Assembly: GCA_003427395.1 (NCBI GenBank)
Contig: BFEA01000097.1
Location: 119,129 to 151,562, forward strand
Direction: 5' to 3'
Length of the DNA: 32,434 nt
Origin: Chara braunii
Lineage: Eukaryota > Streptophyta > Charophyceae > Charales > Characeae
Shown: positions 1 through 9,328 of the stretch, one piece after another
How positions within the stretch are numbered: position 1 is the first letter of the stretch
Layout: every line of letters starts with the position of its first letter
The notes under the pieces: model-generated
What the model was told of the DNA's origin: nothing
The model's database searches: none
Seen by the model: only the letters and a program-made list of their open reading frames with translations
Made by a program: the position numbers and the translations under genes

Positions 1-105
1 AAAAAAAAAAAAAAACATAAAGCAAATAAAGAAAGGAAAAAGAGACGCACGCACACAGAGACACAACACACCTAAACACACACACACACACACGCAAACA
101 ATCGT

Positions 106-138
<33 letters not shown>

Positions 139-245
139 CACTTACAAACACACACATACACAAACACACACGCATACATACATATTCATGCACAGACACA
201 CTCTCACACACAGGCACACACATACACACATGCGCGGACACACAG
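1..245. repeat. CA-rich low-complexity DNA
   Basis: Opens with a 15-base A run and then about 230 bases of interrupted (CA)n, with the purest stretches near 76-93 and 109-135. It has no coding content; cysteine/valine or threonine/histidine frames through it are artefacts of the dinucleotide. Confidence 0.9.
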
Positions 246-640
246 CACACCGGAGGTGAGGTCCCACTAGCAACGGGGGAAATGAGTTTGTGGGGCAGTT
301 GAGAGACCCAAATCCTACCGTGCAGTACTCGTGATCCCACAGTCAGTATTTTACTTGTATTACCCGAAAAAGTAAGGAGATCTTCATTCCCCTCCTCCTC
401 TCCTTAACACTGGGCATGCCCGTGCAAAGAAAGCTTCCCTCCAGAATCTTTTCAATCGGTTGGGGGCGTGGCCAACCCCAAACGAGGGTGGGGTCGGCCT
501 TAGGCCCACTGGATAGAAGATTTTCAGTATTTTCCTTGCTGTTGGGCGGAGCCCTCCAAACACGAAGTATATGGAGGGTGTCAGGATCAGTGCTGACAGA
601 AGTCAAGTTTATTCCAGAAAATGTGGCGGTTACTTTGTTC
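246..640. other. Intergenic, nothing recognised
   Basis: No gene, RNA or clear repeat recognised. The open frames here overlap on both strands without protein-like composition and run into the repeat that follows. Confidence 0.5.
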
Positions 641-830
641 CATGGCTACAATCCGGACGTCCGGACCGCCGTCCAGACGGTCGGGATTCAGTCCGGACTC
701 CAGACGTCCGGTCTGGAAGGTCCGGATCTGCCAAAATTCGAGGGGAAAAAAAAAAAAAAGGTTCAGGACCCTTCCCCATTGAGGAGCCAAGCCCCCAAAA
801 TAGTTTTGGGGGTTTTTCAAGCCCGTTTAT
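641..830 (+). repeat. TCCGGA-rich dispersed repeat, copy a
   Basis: About 85 bases packed with TCCGGA/GTCCGGAC palindromes (652-727), then a 13-base A run (747-761) and a perfect hairpin CCCCCAAAA-TAG-TTTTGGGGG at 792-812. The CATGGCTACA-to-GGTCCGG part aligns by eye with the reverse complement of about 11920-12003, so this is one family in both orientations. Mobility is an inference; no terminal repeats or target duplications were found. Confidence 0.55.
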
Positions 831-1022
831 GCTTCTTTGGGGGATCCGGACGTGCTCTCTCTATAATAATTTATTAGACAACCCCAATTTTTTTATTATT
901 AATAATTCATTACCTTTTATTAGTTTTTAAAGTCTTTTTTAAAGCTTTTTTATAGTTTTTGACTTGTAACTCAAGTTTGGTTAGGAACTCTGACATGACT
1001 CTGAGGCAAAAGTGGGTTTTAA

Positions 1023-1130
1023 TAGTCCGGACATTTCTGGACCTGTCCAAACATCCGGACAGTCCGGATCCCCCCATGTCCAGAGATCCGAAAATGTCCG
1101 AAATTCCGGACGTCCAGAAACTACCGGACA
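1023..1130. repeat. TCCGGA-rich cluster
   Basis: Repeated TCCGGA, CCGGAC and GTCCAGA words over about 100 bases, ending just before the direct repeat at 1143. It belongs to the same sequence style as copy a, but I could not align it end to end with that copy. Confidence 0.45.
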
Positions 1131-1142
1131 CGGGTCCTCTTC

Positions 1143-1246
1143 CATTGACGTCTACGTTGGTTGACACTGTGTATTTGATTCGCAATCTATGCGAACTGTT
1201 GTGACTTGTTTTGATTGGTCACTACACACTTAACCAAGTCAACTTG
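1143..1246 (+). repeat. Direct repeat R1
   Basis: A 104-base sequence starting CATTGACG and ending CAAGTCAACTTG that recurs almost identically in the same orientation at 8538-8630. R1 carries about 12 extra bases (around CGCAATCTATGC). The two copies bracket element A and the Penelope-like reverse transcriptase. They could be the terminal direct repeats (pseudo-LTRs) typical of Penelope-like elements, or simply two members of a dispersed family. Confidence 0.7.
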
Positions 1247-1345
1247 CTACCCCACACGTGAACTTTCTTAGAGAGGAATCACTGAGATCAAGTGAGCTTG
1301 CTTAATACAGCGATGTCATGTGTTACGTTTGAACCAAGATTCAAG

Positions 1346-1432
1346 ATGAGTGATAGAAGAAGCCACGAGAGGAGGGACTACGATTGGAGAGATTACCGCT
1401 CGGGGATCAGATGTGTTGAAGGTAAAAGGTGA
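1346..1432 (+). CDS. Short Arg/Asp-rich open frame, possible truncated first exon
   Basis: ATG at 1346 opens 28 codons beginning MSDRRSHERRDYDWRDYR and rich in Arg, Asp and Ser. A good 5' splice-site match (AAAAG then GTGAGC) overlaps its stop codon at the end. It sits between R1 and the left LTR of element A on the same strand as the Penelope-like reverse transcriptase, so it might be the start of that element's ORF, severed by the LTR insertion and a deletion. Short enough to be chance. Confidence 0.2.
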   Translation: MSDRRSHERRDYDWRDYRSGIRCVEGKR

Positions 1433-1478
1433 GCTAGAAGGTGCAATCAGACTCGTTCTCATTCACACTTTTCAAGCA

Positions 1479-2210
1479 TGTAAACAGTAGCGCAGCAAAC
1501 TGGCGACATGCGCCCACTCAAAACTCAGAGATATGGCATCCAGANACNAGTTCACTTNCAATTGGCTATGGCNACTCAGCGCCCAAACAACTCACAGTTC
1601 ACATACACCGGATCACCCTGGATATCCCACACGCGACTCTCTGAACTCACGCACACACACACTGAACACTAAACTACAGCTATGGTAGCTATAGCTGCCG
1701 CTACCCTATCGCTATGCTACGCTCCTGCCCTCTCGCCCACTTCAGCTCCGGGCTCACTGCAGACCTGCTTGCACAAGTCGTTGTGGCAGCGCTTCCGCAT
1801 GGCTCACGCAGGAATGAATGAAAGGCTGGACGCTGCCTCTTGATTTATACTTTTGAAACTCGTTGGTCTGCCCTCTTCCATCGGCCCATGGTGCTCACAA
1901 TCCCTTGTGGTACTTGCTGGACCGGACTGGGACTGACTGGACCTTACCGCTGACTAAGTGGGGACTCACTGCTAACCTACCGACATCGTACTGCAATTGC
2001 ACTGCAGTTTAGTCCAGCACTTGACTCACCACTTGCCCACTTGCCCACTTGCTGACCTTCTAGAAAGACTACAGCTAAGACTTCTGAAACTCGCTAAGAC
2101 TTCTATCCTACAGATCTACAGATCGAACCCCTTTGCTACCTACGAACCTATGACAGCCTATCAATTGTTTGCGAACACACAGGTCACAGGTTCAACTCTC
2201 GAGGTCTACA
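1479..2210 (-). repeat. Element A 3' LTR
   Basis: 732 bases with canonical ends: TGTAAACAGT at the left and GGTCTACA at the right, i.e. TGT...ACA on the minus strand. It matches 6078-6791, differing mostly by transitions at roughly 5% by eye. It has one more CACTTGCC-type unit near 2035-2050 than the other LTR, and several N bases at 1545-1573. Confidence 0.88.
1843..1849 (-). promoter_or_regulatory. LTR TATA box
   Basis: TATAAAT on the minus strand, about 360 bases into the LTR and followed by AGAGGCAGCG. The box and its downstream context are kept in the other LTR (6442-6448) and in the diverged LTR at 16009-16015, which supports it as the RNA polymerase II promoter. The transcription start has not been mapped. 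Confidence 0.6.
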
Positions 2211-2334
2211 CAGATACTGTACATAGGTAGGGCAAGGTCCAGGGATCGAACCCTGGGATCTGCGTCTGCTACTGCAAAGAGGTGAAAACCGTTTCACTCC
2301 CGCCGTCCTAAAATCGAGGTCCTCCAAGAATATT
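2211..2334 (-). other. Element A 3' internal segment with tRNA T-arm-like sequence
   Basis: Lies between the pol stop and the 3' LTR, where a polypurine tract is expected; none is adjacent to the LTR. Instead, read on the minus strand, it contains GATCCCAGGGTTCGATCCC (a B-box/T-arm-like palindrome) followed by TGGACCTTGCCCTACC. The same block, diverged, sits just before the LTR at 15650 in the opposite orientation, so it is a conserved part of the family and not a chance insertion. Confidence 0.5.
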
Positions 2335-3411
2335 TCAGTCTAAGGCAGGACCTTTACCCTTCTTATCACGCTCATAGGCTCTGACTATGTCGGAAGCTGT
2401 TTCTAGAAGTTTTGTCCTTGTAAACCAGCGGTTGTCTTCCGGCTCCTGGTAAGCAAACCGGACCTTATACTGTTTTTGGGGACTACCTCTACCACATGTT
2501 CTGAACACATCCTCATCTACAATGTCGTCAATGTCATAACTTCCGTCCATATCCGGGGGGGGTCATGGATCTTCTTGAAGGGAACTATTGACTTGTGACA
2601 CACGGCAACAACTTTGAAGCATGGAACACAAGGTATGTGTCGAGGTGTGCTGGAATCTCTATAGTGTAGGACGGTCCATCCTCTCCGCCCTTGACTTCTA
2701 AAACCGGTCACGGTCCTCTATATGCAAGCAGCAACTTCTGTGAGATGTTTTCCTTAGGTGCAAACTCTTTCGACTTGACCCAGACTAAGTCACCTACCTG
2801 AAACGGCGATGGGCGACGATGCTTATTGGCCTGTTCTATCATTCTATGTTGGGCCTTCCTGAGGTTTTCAACAACAGTTGCTAGCTCTTTCTCGTGTTGT
2901 ACTGCGAACTCCCTGGTTCCGGGCGGTAGCCTGTGAATCTGATCCCGGTTCAATCCTTTGAACGGTCTGCGTGGTCTAAAGGACTTGTGCAGCTCATTGG
3001 GAGTGCGGCAGGTGGATAGATGCACGCTGTTATTGTATGAACTAGCTACCTTAGGCAACATCTCATCCCAGTTAATCTGGTCAGGTCTAATTTACATGCG
3101 CAAAACCTGCTGTAGGATCTTGTTCATCTGGTGGTCTCTGGATAACGGCCAGATGACATTAATAACTTTGATTCGTAAACTCTCACGAGTTCTTGCCAGT
3201 TCTAGCTGGTGAAACGACTATCTCTATCGCTAACTATGGATAATGGGACTCCGTTCTCACTAACCCAATGATAAAAAAACTTCTAAATAACTAATTATGT
3301 GCGTGCCTCTGCAGGCAAAGGAACAAAAACAACATACTTGCTAAATCGGTCAACTATGACCATGACTTGGCTCTTACCATGTATACTCTTGACCTGAGTA
3401 GTTTTATTCCT
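2335..3411 (-). pseudogene. Element A integrase core and chromodomain remnant
   Basis: Continues pol after a TAG at 3412-3414. The catalytic-core block VMVIVDRFSKY is recognisable, and SIVSDRD keeps the second catalytic Asp. Compared with element B, a deletion at about 3393/3394 removes roughly 26 codons including the first catalytic Asp. A second deletion at about 3130 removes the NGQTE segment with the catalytic Glu and shifts the frame. Several more stops follow. 2708-3061 is a clean frame covering the integrase C-terminal region (PFQVGDLVWVKSK). 2335-2550 has a chromodomain-like sequence (YKVRF...EPEDNRWFTRTKLLETASDIV), expected to direct insertion to particular chromatin. No functional integrase can be made. 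Confidence 0.8.
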
Positions 3412-4950
3412 CTAACACACTTTACAACTACGAACATACTCTATGCAGTCATTCTTCATCCCTGGCCAGGTGTACGCACGCATCAGATTGGCTAATGTTT
3501 TTTGCCAACCAAAGCGTCCCTCGGTGTCATGGCATTCCTCTAGGATCAGACTGCGGATTTCCTCACTATTGGGAACGCATAGGCGGTCGAATACATCCGT
3601 CTTCTCAAACAACAATCCTTCTATAGTGCGGTAGTGTGGTTCGGTCTCTGGGGCCTTCTTAACTCTTTTGAGGAGGTCACTATAGATAGGGTCCTGCGCA
3701 TACGCTTGCCTCACTTTCTCTTGCAGGTCTCTCCCTATATCCAGATAGTGTACTATGGCTCCAAAGTAATCTGATCTCCTACTCAGAGCATCCGCAACTA
3801 CGTTGTACTTGCCCTTCACTAGCTTGAGCTCAAAGTCATACTGGTCTATCTCAGCGGCCCACCTAGTTAGCTTAGGTGTCATTTTGGCCAGAGTCTTTAA
3901 CCAACGAAGCGTCTCATGGTCAGAATACACTTTGAAGTGCCTCCCAAGCAGGTAATGCTTCCAGTGTTCTAAGGCCTNCCTGAGAGCGTAGAGTTCTCTC
4001 TCGTACGTCGAGGTGGCTACCTTCTCTGAGGGCATCCTCGCTGACATGAACTCTATGGGTCTATAGCCGTTGCCGTCATCTTGCTGCAACACGACGCCTA
4101 TAACATACTGACTCGCGTTCGTGGTGACGACAAATGGCAAAGACGGATCAACTACTTTGAGGACAGGGTACTCTATCAATGCACACTTCAACTTCTTTAG
4201 CGAAGACGTACAATCTTTGTCCCATTGCCAGATTGCCTCTTTCTTTAGCATCCTGCACAAGGGAGGGGCGATAGTAGAGAAGTTCCTCACGAACTTCCTA
4301 TAATAGTTAGCTAGGCCTAGGAACGACCGCAACTCTGTCAATGTGTCGGGCGTCCACCAGTCTCTAATCGCCGCTATCTTGCTGTCCTCTGGCTTAATGT
4401 CGTCTCCGTCTACTTGTGTCTTGGCCCACTCGCACTTCTTTGCGTTGATCTTGAAGTTAGCCTCTCTAAGCTTCTCCAAGACCTGCCTCAAATGACCCTG
4501 ATGCTCCTGGAGGGTCTTGCTGAAAACTAAGATGTCATCTAACCATAGCCTAAACAGATCGTTCATACATCGCTGAAACGTCGCTGGCGTGTTAGTCAGT
4601 CCAAAGGGCATCACTATAAACTCGTAGTGCACATATCTAGTCCGGAATGCAATCTTCTACTGGTCATCAGGATGGACCTCTATCTGATGGTACCGGGACT
4701 TCAAGTCTATCTTAGAGAAATACTTGCAACCCTGCACCCGATCTAAGAGATCGTCTATCCTGGGCAGTGGCTCAACATTCTTTACCGTAATCGCATTCAA
4801 ACCCCTGTAGTCTATACACATACGAGGCTCTCCTTCCTTCTTGACAAACAGAACAGGTGCTCCAAAAGGAGACGAACTGGGCCTGATCCAACCTTTCTCG
4901 AGGAGTTCATCTAACTGCTTGAGTAACCCCTCTAACTCTCTAGGGGACAT
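3412..4950 (-). pseudogene. Element A reverse transcriptase, RNase H and integrase zinc-binding region
   Basis: Starts near [21 protein letters not shown] and shows the RT blocks [25 protein letters not shown] and VMPFGLTNTPATFQR. A TAG interrupts at 4657-4659. The catalytic box reads WLDD: relative to element B about 8 codons are missing just before LDD (junction near 4543-4552). Another 7 codons (LYLGHVI in B) are missing at 4410/4411. RNase H acidic residues are present (TNASQYVIG has Asn where Asp is expected; YERELYALR and VYSDHETLRWL are kept; VVADALSRR is kept). In the integrase HHCC motif the second His is Arg (ECHDTEGRFG, near 3514). Both RT deletions keep frame. An inactive pol. Confidence 0.85.
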
Positions 4951-5830
4951 CCTGTAGACTGCTCCCTTAGGAGTTCTACTGCCAGGCTCATCTCTATCCT
5001 CTGCTGGATGGGTCGCGACACTACTCCTGTCGGCGACTCGGTTAAGTCTTTGAACTCTTCCAGCAGCTTGGCTATGGTTGGATTTGTGGAACTCCCCTCT
5101 TCCTTAGCCTCAGTGACAGGTCTAACATAGACTACAAAGACCTGCTCTTCTAGTCGCTCATTCTTCACTAACCGCGCGAGCGCGGGAGCATTGAGACAGC
5201 AATTTGCCAAGGTGTTGTCTACACCTGACACATGAAACAGACGGGCAGTCTTAAGCTCGCCTGACGGACTAGGGAGCCTACACTCGTGCTCTCTCAAGTG
5301 GAGTGTGACCCCTGCTGCCTCTCCCCAATCCATTCCTAAGACTATATAGAATGGAAGGTCATCTTGTACAAGGAGAGTCGGGGAACGGAGAACTTTCTCC
5401 ACCTTCCCATCCTTCTCCAGGCGAAAGTATGCCTGGACTTCCTCTACGTAGTCCTCAACACGCATCATGCGGTTGCTTGCGAGCACAATGACTATGGGGT
5501 CTGTCAGCTTTTGGACTTTCAATCCTAACCTCAGCTTCTTCAGCGCCCTACGACTAATATAACTACGGGTGGCCCCTGAGTCTATAAGGGCCCCTACTCT
5601 ACTTCTAAACACCTCTACATCCACCAAGATCAATTGTCCTTTACTCTCCTTCTTCATTTTCNCCCAGGCTAGCATCCTCTCCTTCAACTCTTCTGCCACA
5701 CCTGTGAGGGACGTGCCTAGAGAGATGCTAACACAAGCAGTCTCTGGACAGCTAGCTAGGCACGGGCCTGCAACCTCTGCCATAGGCTCATGTGGTTTGG
5801 GAGTTTCCTGTGTGCGCGCGTTCGCTTCCC
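4932..5830 (-). pseudogene. Element A aspartic protease region
   Basis: Encodes a retroviral-type aspartic protease that would process the gag-pol polyprotein. The active-site motif ALIDSGATRSYIS is intact, with Asp at 5580-5582, and is followed by the flap-like and C-terminal blocks ending YIVLGMDWG. Upstream it is in a different frame from the gag knuckle (shift near 5790-5840). Downstream it shifts frame again at about 4985 before the RT start, so the stop at 4932 is read in the wrong frame. A programmed gag-pol shift cannot be excluded for the first; the second looks like decay. This is the only catalytic domain of element A with its key residues in place. Confidence 0.8.
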
Positions 5831-6077
5831 CACATGACCTTGAAGTACTGGCGGCTGCCTTTTGACTTCTGGGCAGCCCTACGGGACTGTCTATACTTAG
5901 GACAAAAATTGATACTGTGGGCCGGGTCACCACAAAACACGCACTCACCCAAGTCCACACGTTCCTGCCATGTACGCTGGTCCAAGCCTCTGTGGCAAGC
6001 CTGGGTGCCATCCTCCTTGAGGTGCCCTTCCACCTCGTCGCTGTCGGGACCGACAAGAACCTTGACGATTTCATGCA
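5788..6077 (-). pseudogene. Element A gag fragment with zinc knuckle
   Basis: Only the nucleocapsid end of gag is left. It holds one CX2CX4HX4C zinc knuckle (CVFCGDPAHSINFC), the RNA-binding motif of gag, followed by a basic stretch. The open frame extends to 6120, but bases beyond 6077 belong to the LTR, so the ATG there is not the true start. About 1 kb of gag (capsid and matrix) and the leader with the primer-binding site are missing, with the break within a few bases of the LTR edge. Confidence 0.75.
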
Positions 6078-6791
6078 TGTAAACAGTAGCGCAGCAAACT
6101 GGCGACATGCGCCCACTCAAAACTCAGAGATATGGCATCCAGACACAAGTTCACTTTCAATTGGCTATGGCGACTCAGCGCCCAAGCAACTCATTGTTCA
6201 CATACACCGGATCACCCTGGATATCCCACACGCGACTCTCTGAACTCGCGCACACACACACTGAACACTAAACTACAGCTATGGCAGCTATGGCTGCCAC
6301 TACCCTATCGCTATGCTACGCTCCTGCCCTCTCGCCCACTTCAGCTTCGGGCTCACTGCAGACCTCCTTGCACAAGTCGTTGTGGCAGCGCTTCCGCATG
6401 GCTCACACAGGAATGAATGAAAGGCTGGGCGCTGCCTCTTGATTTATACTTCTGAAACTCGTTGGTCTGCCCTCTTCCATCGACCCATGGTGCTCGCAGT
6501 CCCTTGTGGTACTTGCTGGACCGGACTGGGATTGATTGGAGCTTACCGATGACTGAGTGGGGACTCACTGCTAACCTACCGAGATCGTACTGCAATTGCA
6601 CTGCAGTTTAGTCCACCACTTAACTGACCACTTGCCCACTTGCTGACCTTCTAGAAGGACTACATCTAAGACTTCTGGAGCCCACTAAGACTTCTATCCT
6701 ACAGATCGAACCCCTCTACTACCTACGGACCTATGACAGCCTATCAACTGTTTGCGAACACATAGGTCACAAGTTCAACTCTCGGGGTCTA
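6078..6791 (-). repeat. Element A 5' LTR (truncated by two bases)
   Basis: Matches 1479-2210 from TGTAAACAGT to GGTCTA, but the last CA is replaced by AG, where the Penelope-like reading frame begins. Joined on its left directly to gag coding sequence with no primer-binding site. Confidence 0.85.
6442..6448 (-). promoter_or_regulatory. LTR TATA box
   Basis: TATAAAT on the minus strand in the 5' LTR, in the same context as 1843-1849. It would drive transcription leftward through the remaining gag-pol. Confidence 0.6.
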
Positions 6792-6796
6792 AGTAA

Positions 6797-7870
6797 AAGG
6801 ACACTGGACGCTTTCGACCAATCTGCCCGACTTTCAAGGAGCCTATGGTACGAACGGGCAGATTGGTGGCAAAAACGTTGAATCACTTATTATTTCAGTT
6901 ACCTGCTGATGACCATTTCAACCTGCGAGCAGTGTCGGACTTGGCAAAAAAACTGCAACGAATCAAAAGGATTGGGATACTGTCTGGCGAGTGTAATGTG
7001 GAGACCAACGCATATGATACTAAAGAATTGTTCAGTCGATTGCCCCACCAAGAGATATTGGAGGTTGTTGATTGGGTCGTGCAATATCATAAGGCGAAAG
7101 GGCGAAATTTTGTTCGTGGTAATACACGAGGGAAGGGGCCGACATTTGGAGTGACTACTGGAGCCGATCACTCGCGTAAGATGGATTTGGATGATCTTGT
7201 GAAATTCGTCGGGCTGGAGCTACGACATACGTACACGATTGCAACAGGAGTGTTGTTGCGCCAAGTATTTGGTATACCCATGGGGAAGAGCACGAGCCCT
7301 CCCTTTGCGTGTATTTTGTGTACCCTGTGAGAGTGTAGGTTTTTGCAGAGCATTGGTAATTTGAGGAAGAACGTGTTTGGAAGTAGATTGATTGATGATG
7401 TCATCCTGGTTACAATGGTGAGAAGGAATGAGGATCGGGAAACAATTGTGCGAAGATTCGAGGAATGTTATCCGAAGAATCTGACGTTAAAACGTACTGA
7501 TGATGCATGTGGCACTGTGCAGTTTCTGGGTTGTGAAGTTCGGACCAGTCAAAGAGCACTGTTTTTGGGAAGCATACAACTGGCTAAGAATGAGGAAACT
7601 ATATGGAAGAATGAGGAGTTGGTCTTCCACAATGCCCAAACGTATGCATCCTAAAGTAGTAAGCAGCATCAAAGTGCTATCATAGGTAGTCATCTGCATC
7701 GTATCGAACAGAATACGACGATTCGCAGTGAAATCCCAAGGAGGGTGCTTACCATAAAAAGGGAACTGCGTATGAAAGGATTCCCAGCCGACAACTACAA
7801 TAGAGTTTTGAAACGTTTTGCTGTAGGAAACGATGACATTTGGAGGATGACGACTAATTTGTTAGCCTAG
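6797..7870 (+). pseudogene. Penelope-like reverse transcriptase, two internal stops
   Basis: One plus-strand frame runs from the LTR edge to TAG at 7868-7870, broken only by TGA at 7328-7330 and TAA at 7652-7654. Blocks in order: FRPICPTFK (RT2-like RPI, 6812-6838), DTKELFSRLPHQE (motif A region, where Penelope-like elements have Y/FTNIPH), GIPMGKSTSP (7271-7300, the GxPMGSPLSP block), RLIDD (7385-7399, catalytic motif C, usually RYVDD), FLGCEV, and a C-terminal thumb-like region with many basic residues. The order and the GIPMG...IDD pairing fit Penelope-like elements rather than gypsy or LINE. No GIY-YIG endonuclease follows; the frame ends soon after the RT. That fits either an endonuclease-less type or the green-lineage type with an N-terminal endonuclease, now lost. 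The 5' part is cut at the LTR. Confidence 0.75.
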
Positions 7871-8537
7871 TAGATCATTGGATAGTGTCTAGTGTCTATG
7901 TGTTTTTTCTTGCTGAATGGTTTTGAATGTCTTTTGTTAAACGTTCGTTTGAGGGGTACGAGGTGACTGTTCCGTTAGCTCAGAAGATCAGTGGACAAGG
8001 TTTGTACGTTGGACCTTTTCTGGCTTATTTCTTTTTTGTGTGGTTTTGAGTGTGCTGGTTTTTTTATTTGAGTGGGTTGTTTTGATTTGTATATTAGCTC
8101 TTAATCCTTGTTTCTCTGGTTTTCTGTTTGGTGGTTACGTCGATTGGTTTTCGACACTCCCTATGATCCCGGAGTCATGTGAGACTCGTTGGTACCGGTA
8201 CCTTTCTGGGACCTTGGTCTGGGATACGTCGGTTGGTTTCGGTACTCCCTATAAGTCACGGTCCTACAGGACCTAATGGTACCGTCGTTTTACTTCACGG
8301 TTCAGAGACCTTGGTTTGTTTTGAAGCCCAAACTGGGCGAACATAGGGCTGTTTTCGGAACCAAAACTTTTGAAGATTGTGTAGGGAGTTCTAAAACGAT
8401 ATCAACGTTTCAAGGAAATTCGACTACGAGGTGATTTAAGCCCGTAATACACTGTTAGTCCTCCTCTTGCTCAAGACTGGTGGAGCTAGATGTACTCGGG
8501 TCATGTTGATGTTCTCATTGACTTTTGTTAATACTTT
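7871..8537 (+). other. 3' region of the Penelope-like block
   Basis: T-rich non-coding DNA between the RT stop and direct repeat R2, the expected place for the element's 3' untranslated region. It includes an imperfect tandem duplication (next entry). No hammerhead-ribozyme core was found. Confidence 0.4.
8136..8290 (+). repeat. Imperfect ~89-bp tandem duplication
   Basis: TACGTCGATTGG...CTCCCTAT...GGTACCG (from 8136) recurs from 8225 as TACGTCGGTTGG...CTCCCTAT...GGTACCG with many mismatches. Confidence 0.5.
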
Positions 8538-8630
8538 CATTGACGTGTACGTTGGTTTGACACTGTGTATTTGATTGAATTGTTGTGACTTGTTTTGATT
8601 GGTCACTACACACTTAACCAAGTCAACTTG
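8538..8630 (+). repeat. Direct repeat R2
   Basis: Same orientation as 1143-1246 and nearly identical apart from a short indel. It is followed at once by TCCGGAAATGTCCGGGTCCGGG, whereas R1 is preceded by TCCGGA-rich DNA. It could be the right pseudo-LTR of the Penelope-like element. Confidence 0.7.
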
Positions 8631-8639
8631 TTCCATGTC

Positions 8640-9328
8640 CGGAAATGTCCGGGTCCGGGTCTGGCGTAGCCATGCTTTGTTCACTGTTGTTGCAACCACC
8701 ACCATCAGATCATTTGTGATATGATGGCTGGGAAGCACTCTGCCGTGATTTCCGGTGGAAGGTCTCTGTTTTTTGTTTTTTTTTTTGCCTTTCTTTTGTT
8801 TTCTCAGCCCATAAATTCGTAATGAACCTGTCAGGCCGCTGCCACTCAGTGTCACACTGGATCGCCCGTGGACACATAACTGGGGCCTTCAGAGTTGGGG
8901 GATGTGGGGGTGGATGGCTTAGAGGGCTTCCGGGTGGGTTTGGGGACTGGTGCCGGGGGGTTGGTGAGTGGCGGGTGGCAGGCCGATCGGTGTTGGTCTA
9001 ATTCGGGGGTATAAGAGATGCTTCAAGTTTTTTTTTTTTTTTTTTCATTTTTTTTTTTTTTGCCGAGCGCCACGTGTTTCGAACCCTGTGCATCCATTCC
9101 GTTTTTCTGAAAAGCGCGGGAGCGGTCCATTTTCACGTTTAATGGGAATTCAACGGGTTTTTTTCAAATTCAACGGGATTCAACGGGAGTTTAATTCCCC
9201 CGTTCCCCGTTAAAAAGACAAAGCGCACAAGGCTGGCCACGTTGATGATGGTTGAGCGCCAGCTGCCCACATCCCCGTGTGCCTTTACGGCCCACTTGCA
9301 CGCTATGAAAAGAGGTGATAAAAGGGTA

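Larger units (their letters stand above)
1479..6791 (-). mobile_element. Element A: damaged Ty3/gypsy chromovirus
   Basis: Two direct repeats of about 720 bases (1479-2210 and 6078-6791) flank a minus-strand internal region encoding, in order, a gag zinc knuckle, aspartic protease, reverse transcriptase, RNase H, integrase and a chromodomain-like C terminus. That is the Ty3/gypsy order, and the chromodomain makes it a chromovirus. Matrix/capsid and a primer-binding site are absent: the 5' LTR is joined directly to gag about 180 bases before the knuckle. RT and integrase carry several small deletions and many stops, so it cannot move by itself. No matching 5-bp target duplication is visible; the left flank is AAGCA and the right LTR has lost its terminal CA. 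It is probably nested in the Penelope-like element. Confidence 0.88.

Noticed and set aside
2221-2290. tRNA gene on the minus strand
   Set aside because: Only a T-arm-like palindrome and acceptor-like tail are present; no D arm or A box, and it lies in the conserved 3' part of a gypsy element.
4932-6116. 394-codon frame as a single gag-protease protein
   Set aside because: Its first ~95 codons are the wrong frame over the gag knuckle and LTR; only the part from about 5830 leftward is protease.
8430-8640. Hammerhead ribozyme of a Penelope-like pseudo-LTR
   Set aside because: No CTGATGA...GAAA core with matching stems on either strand in or near R1 and R2.
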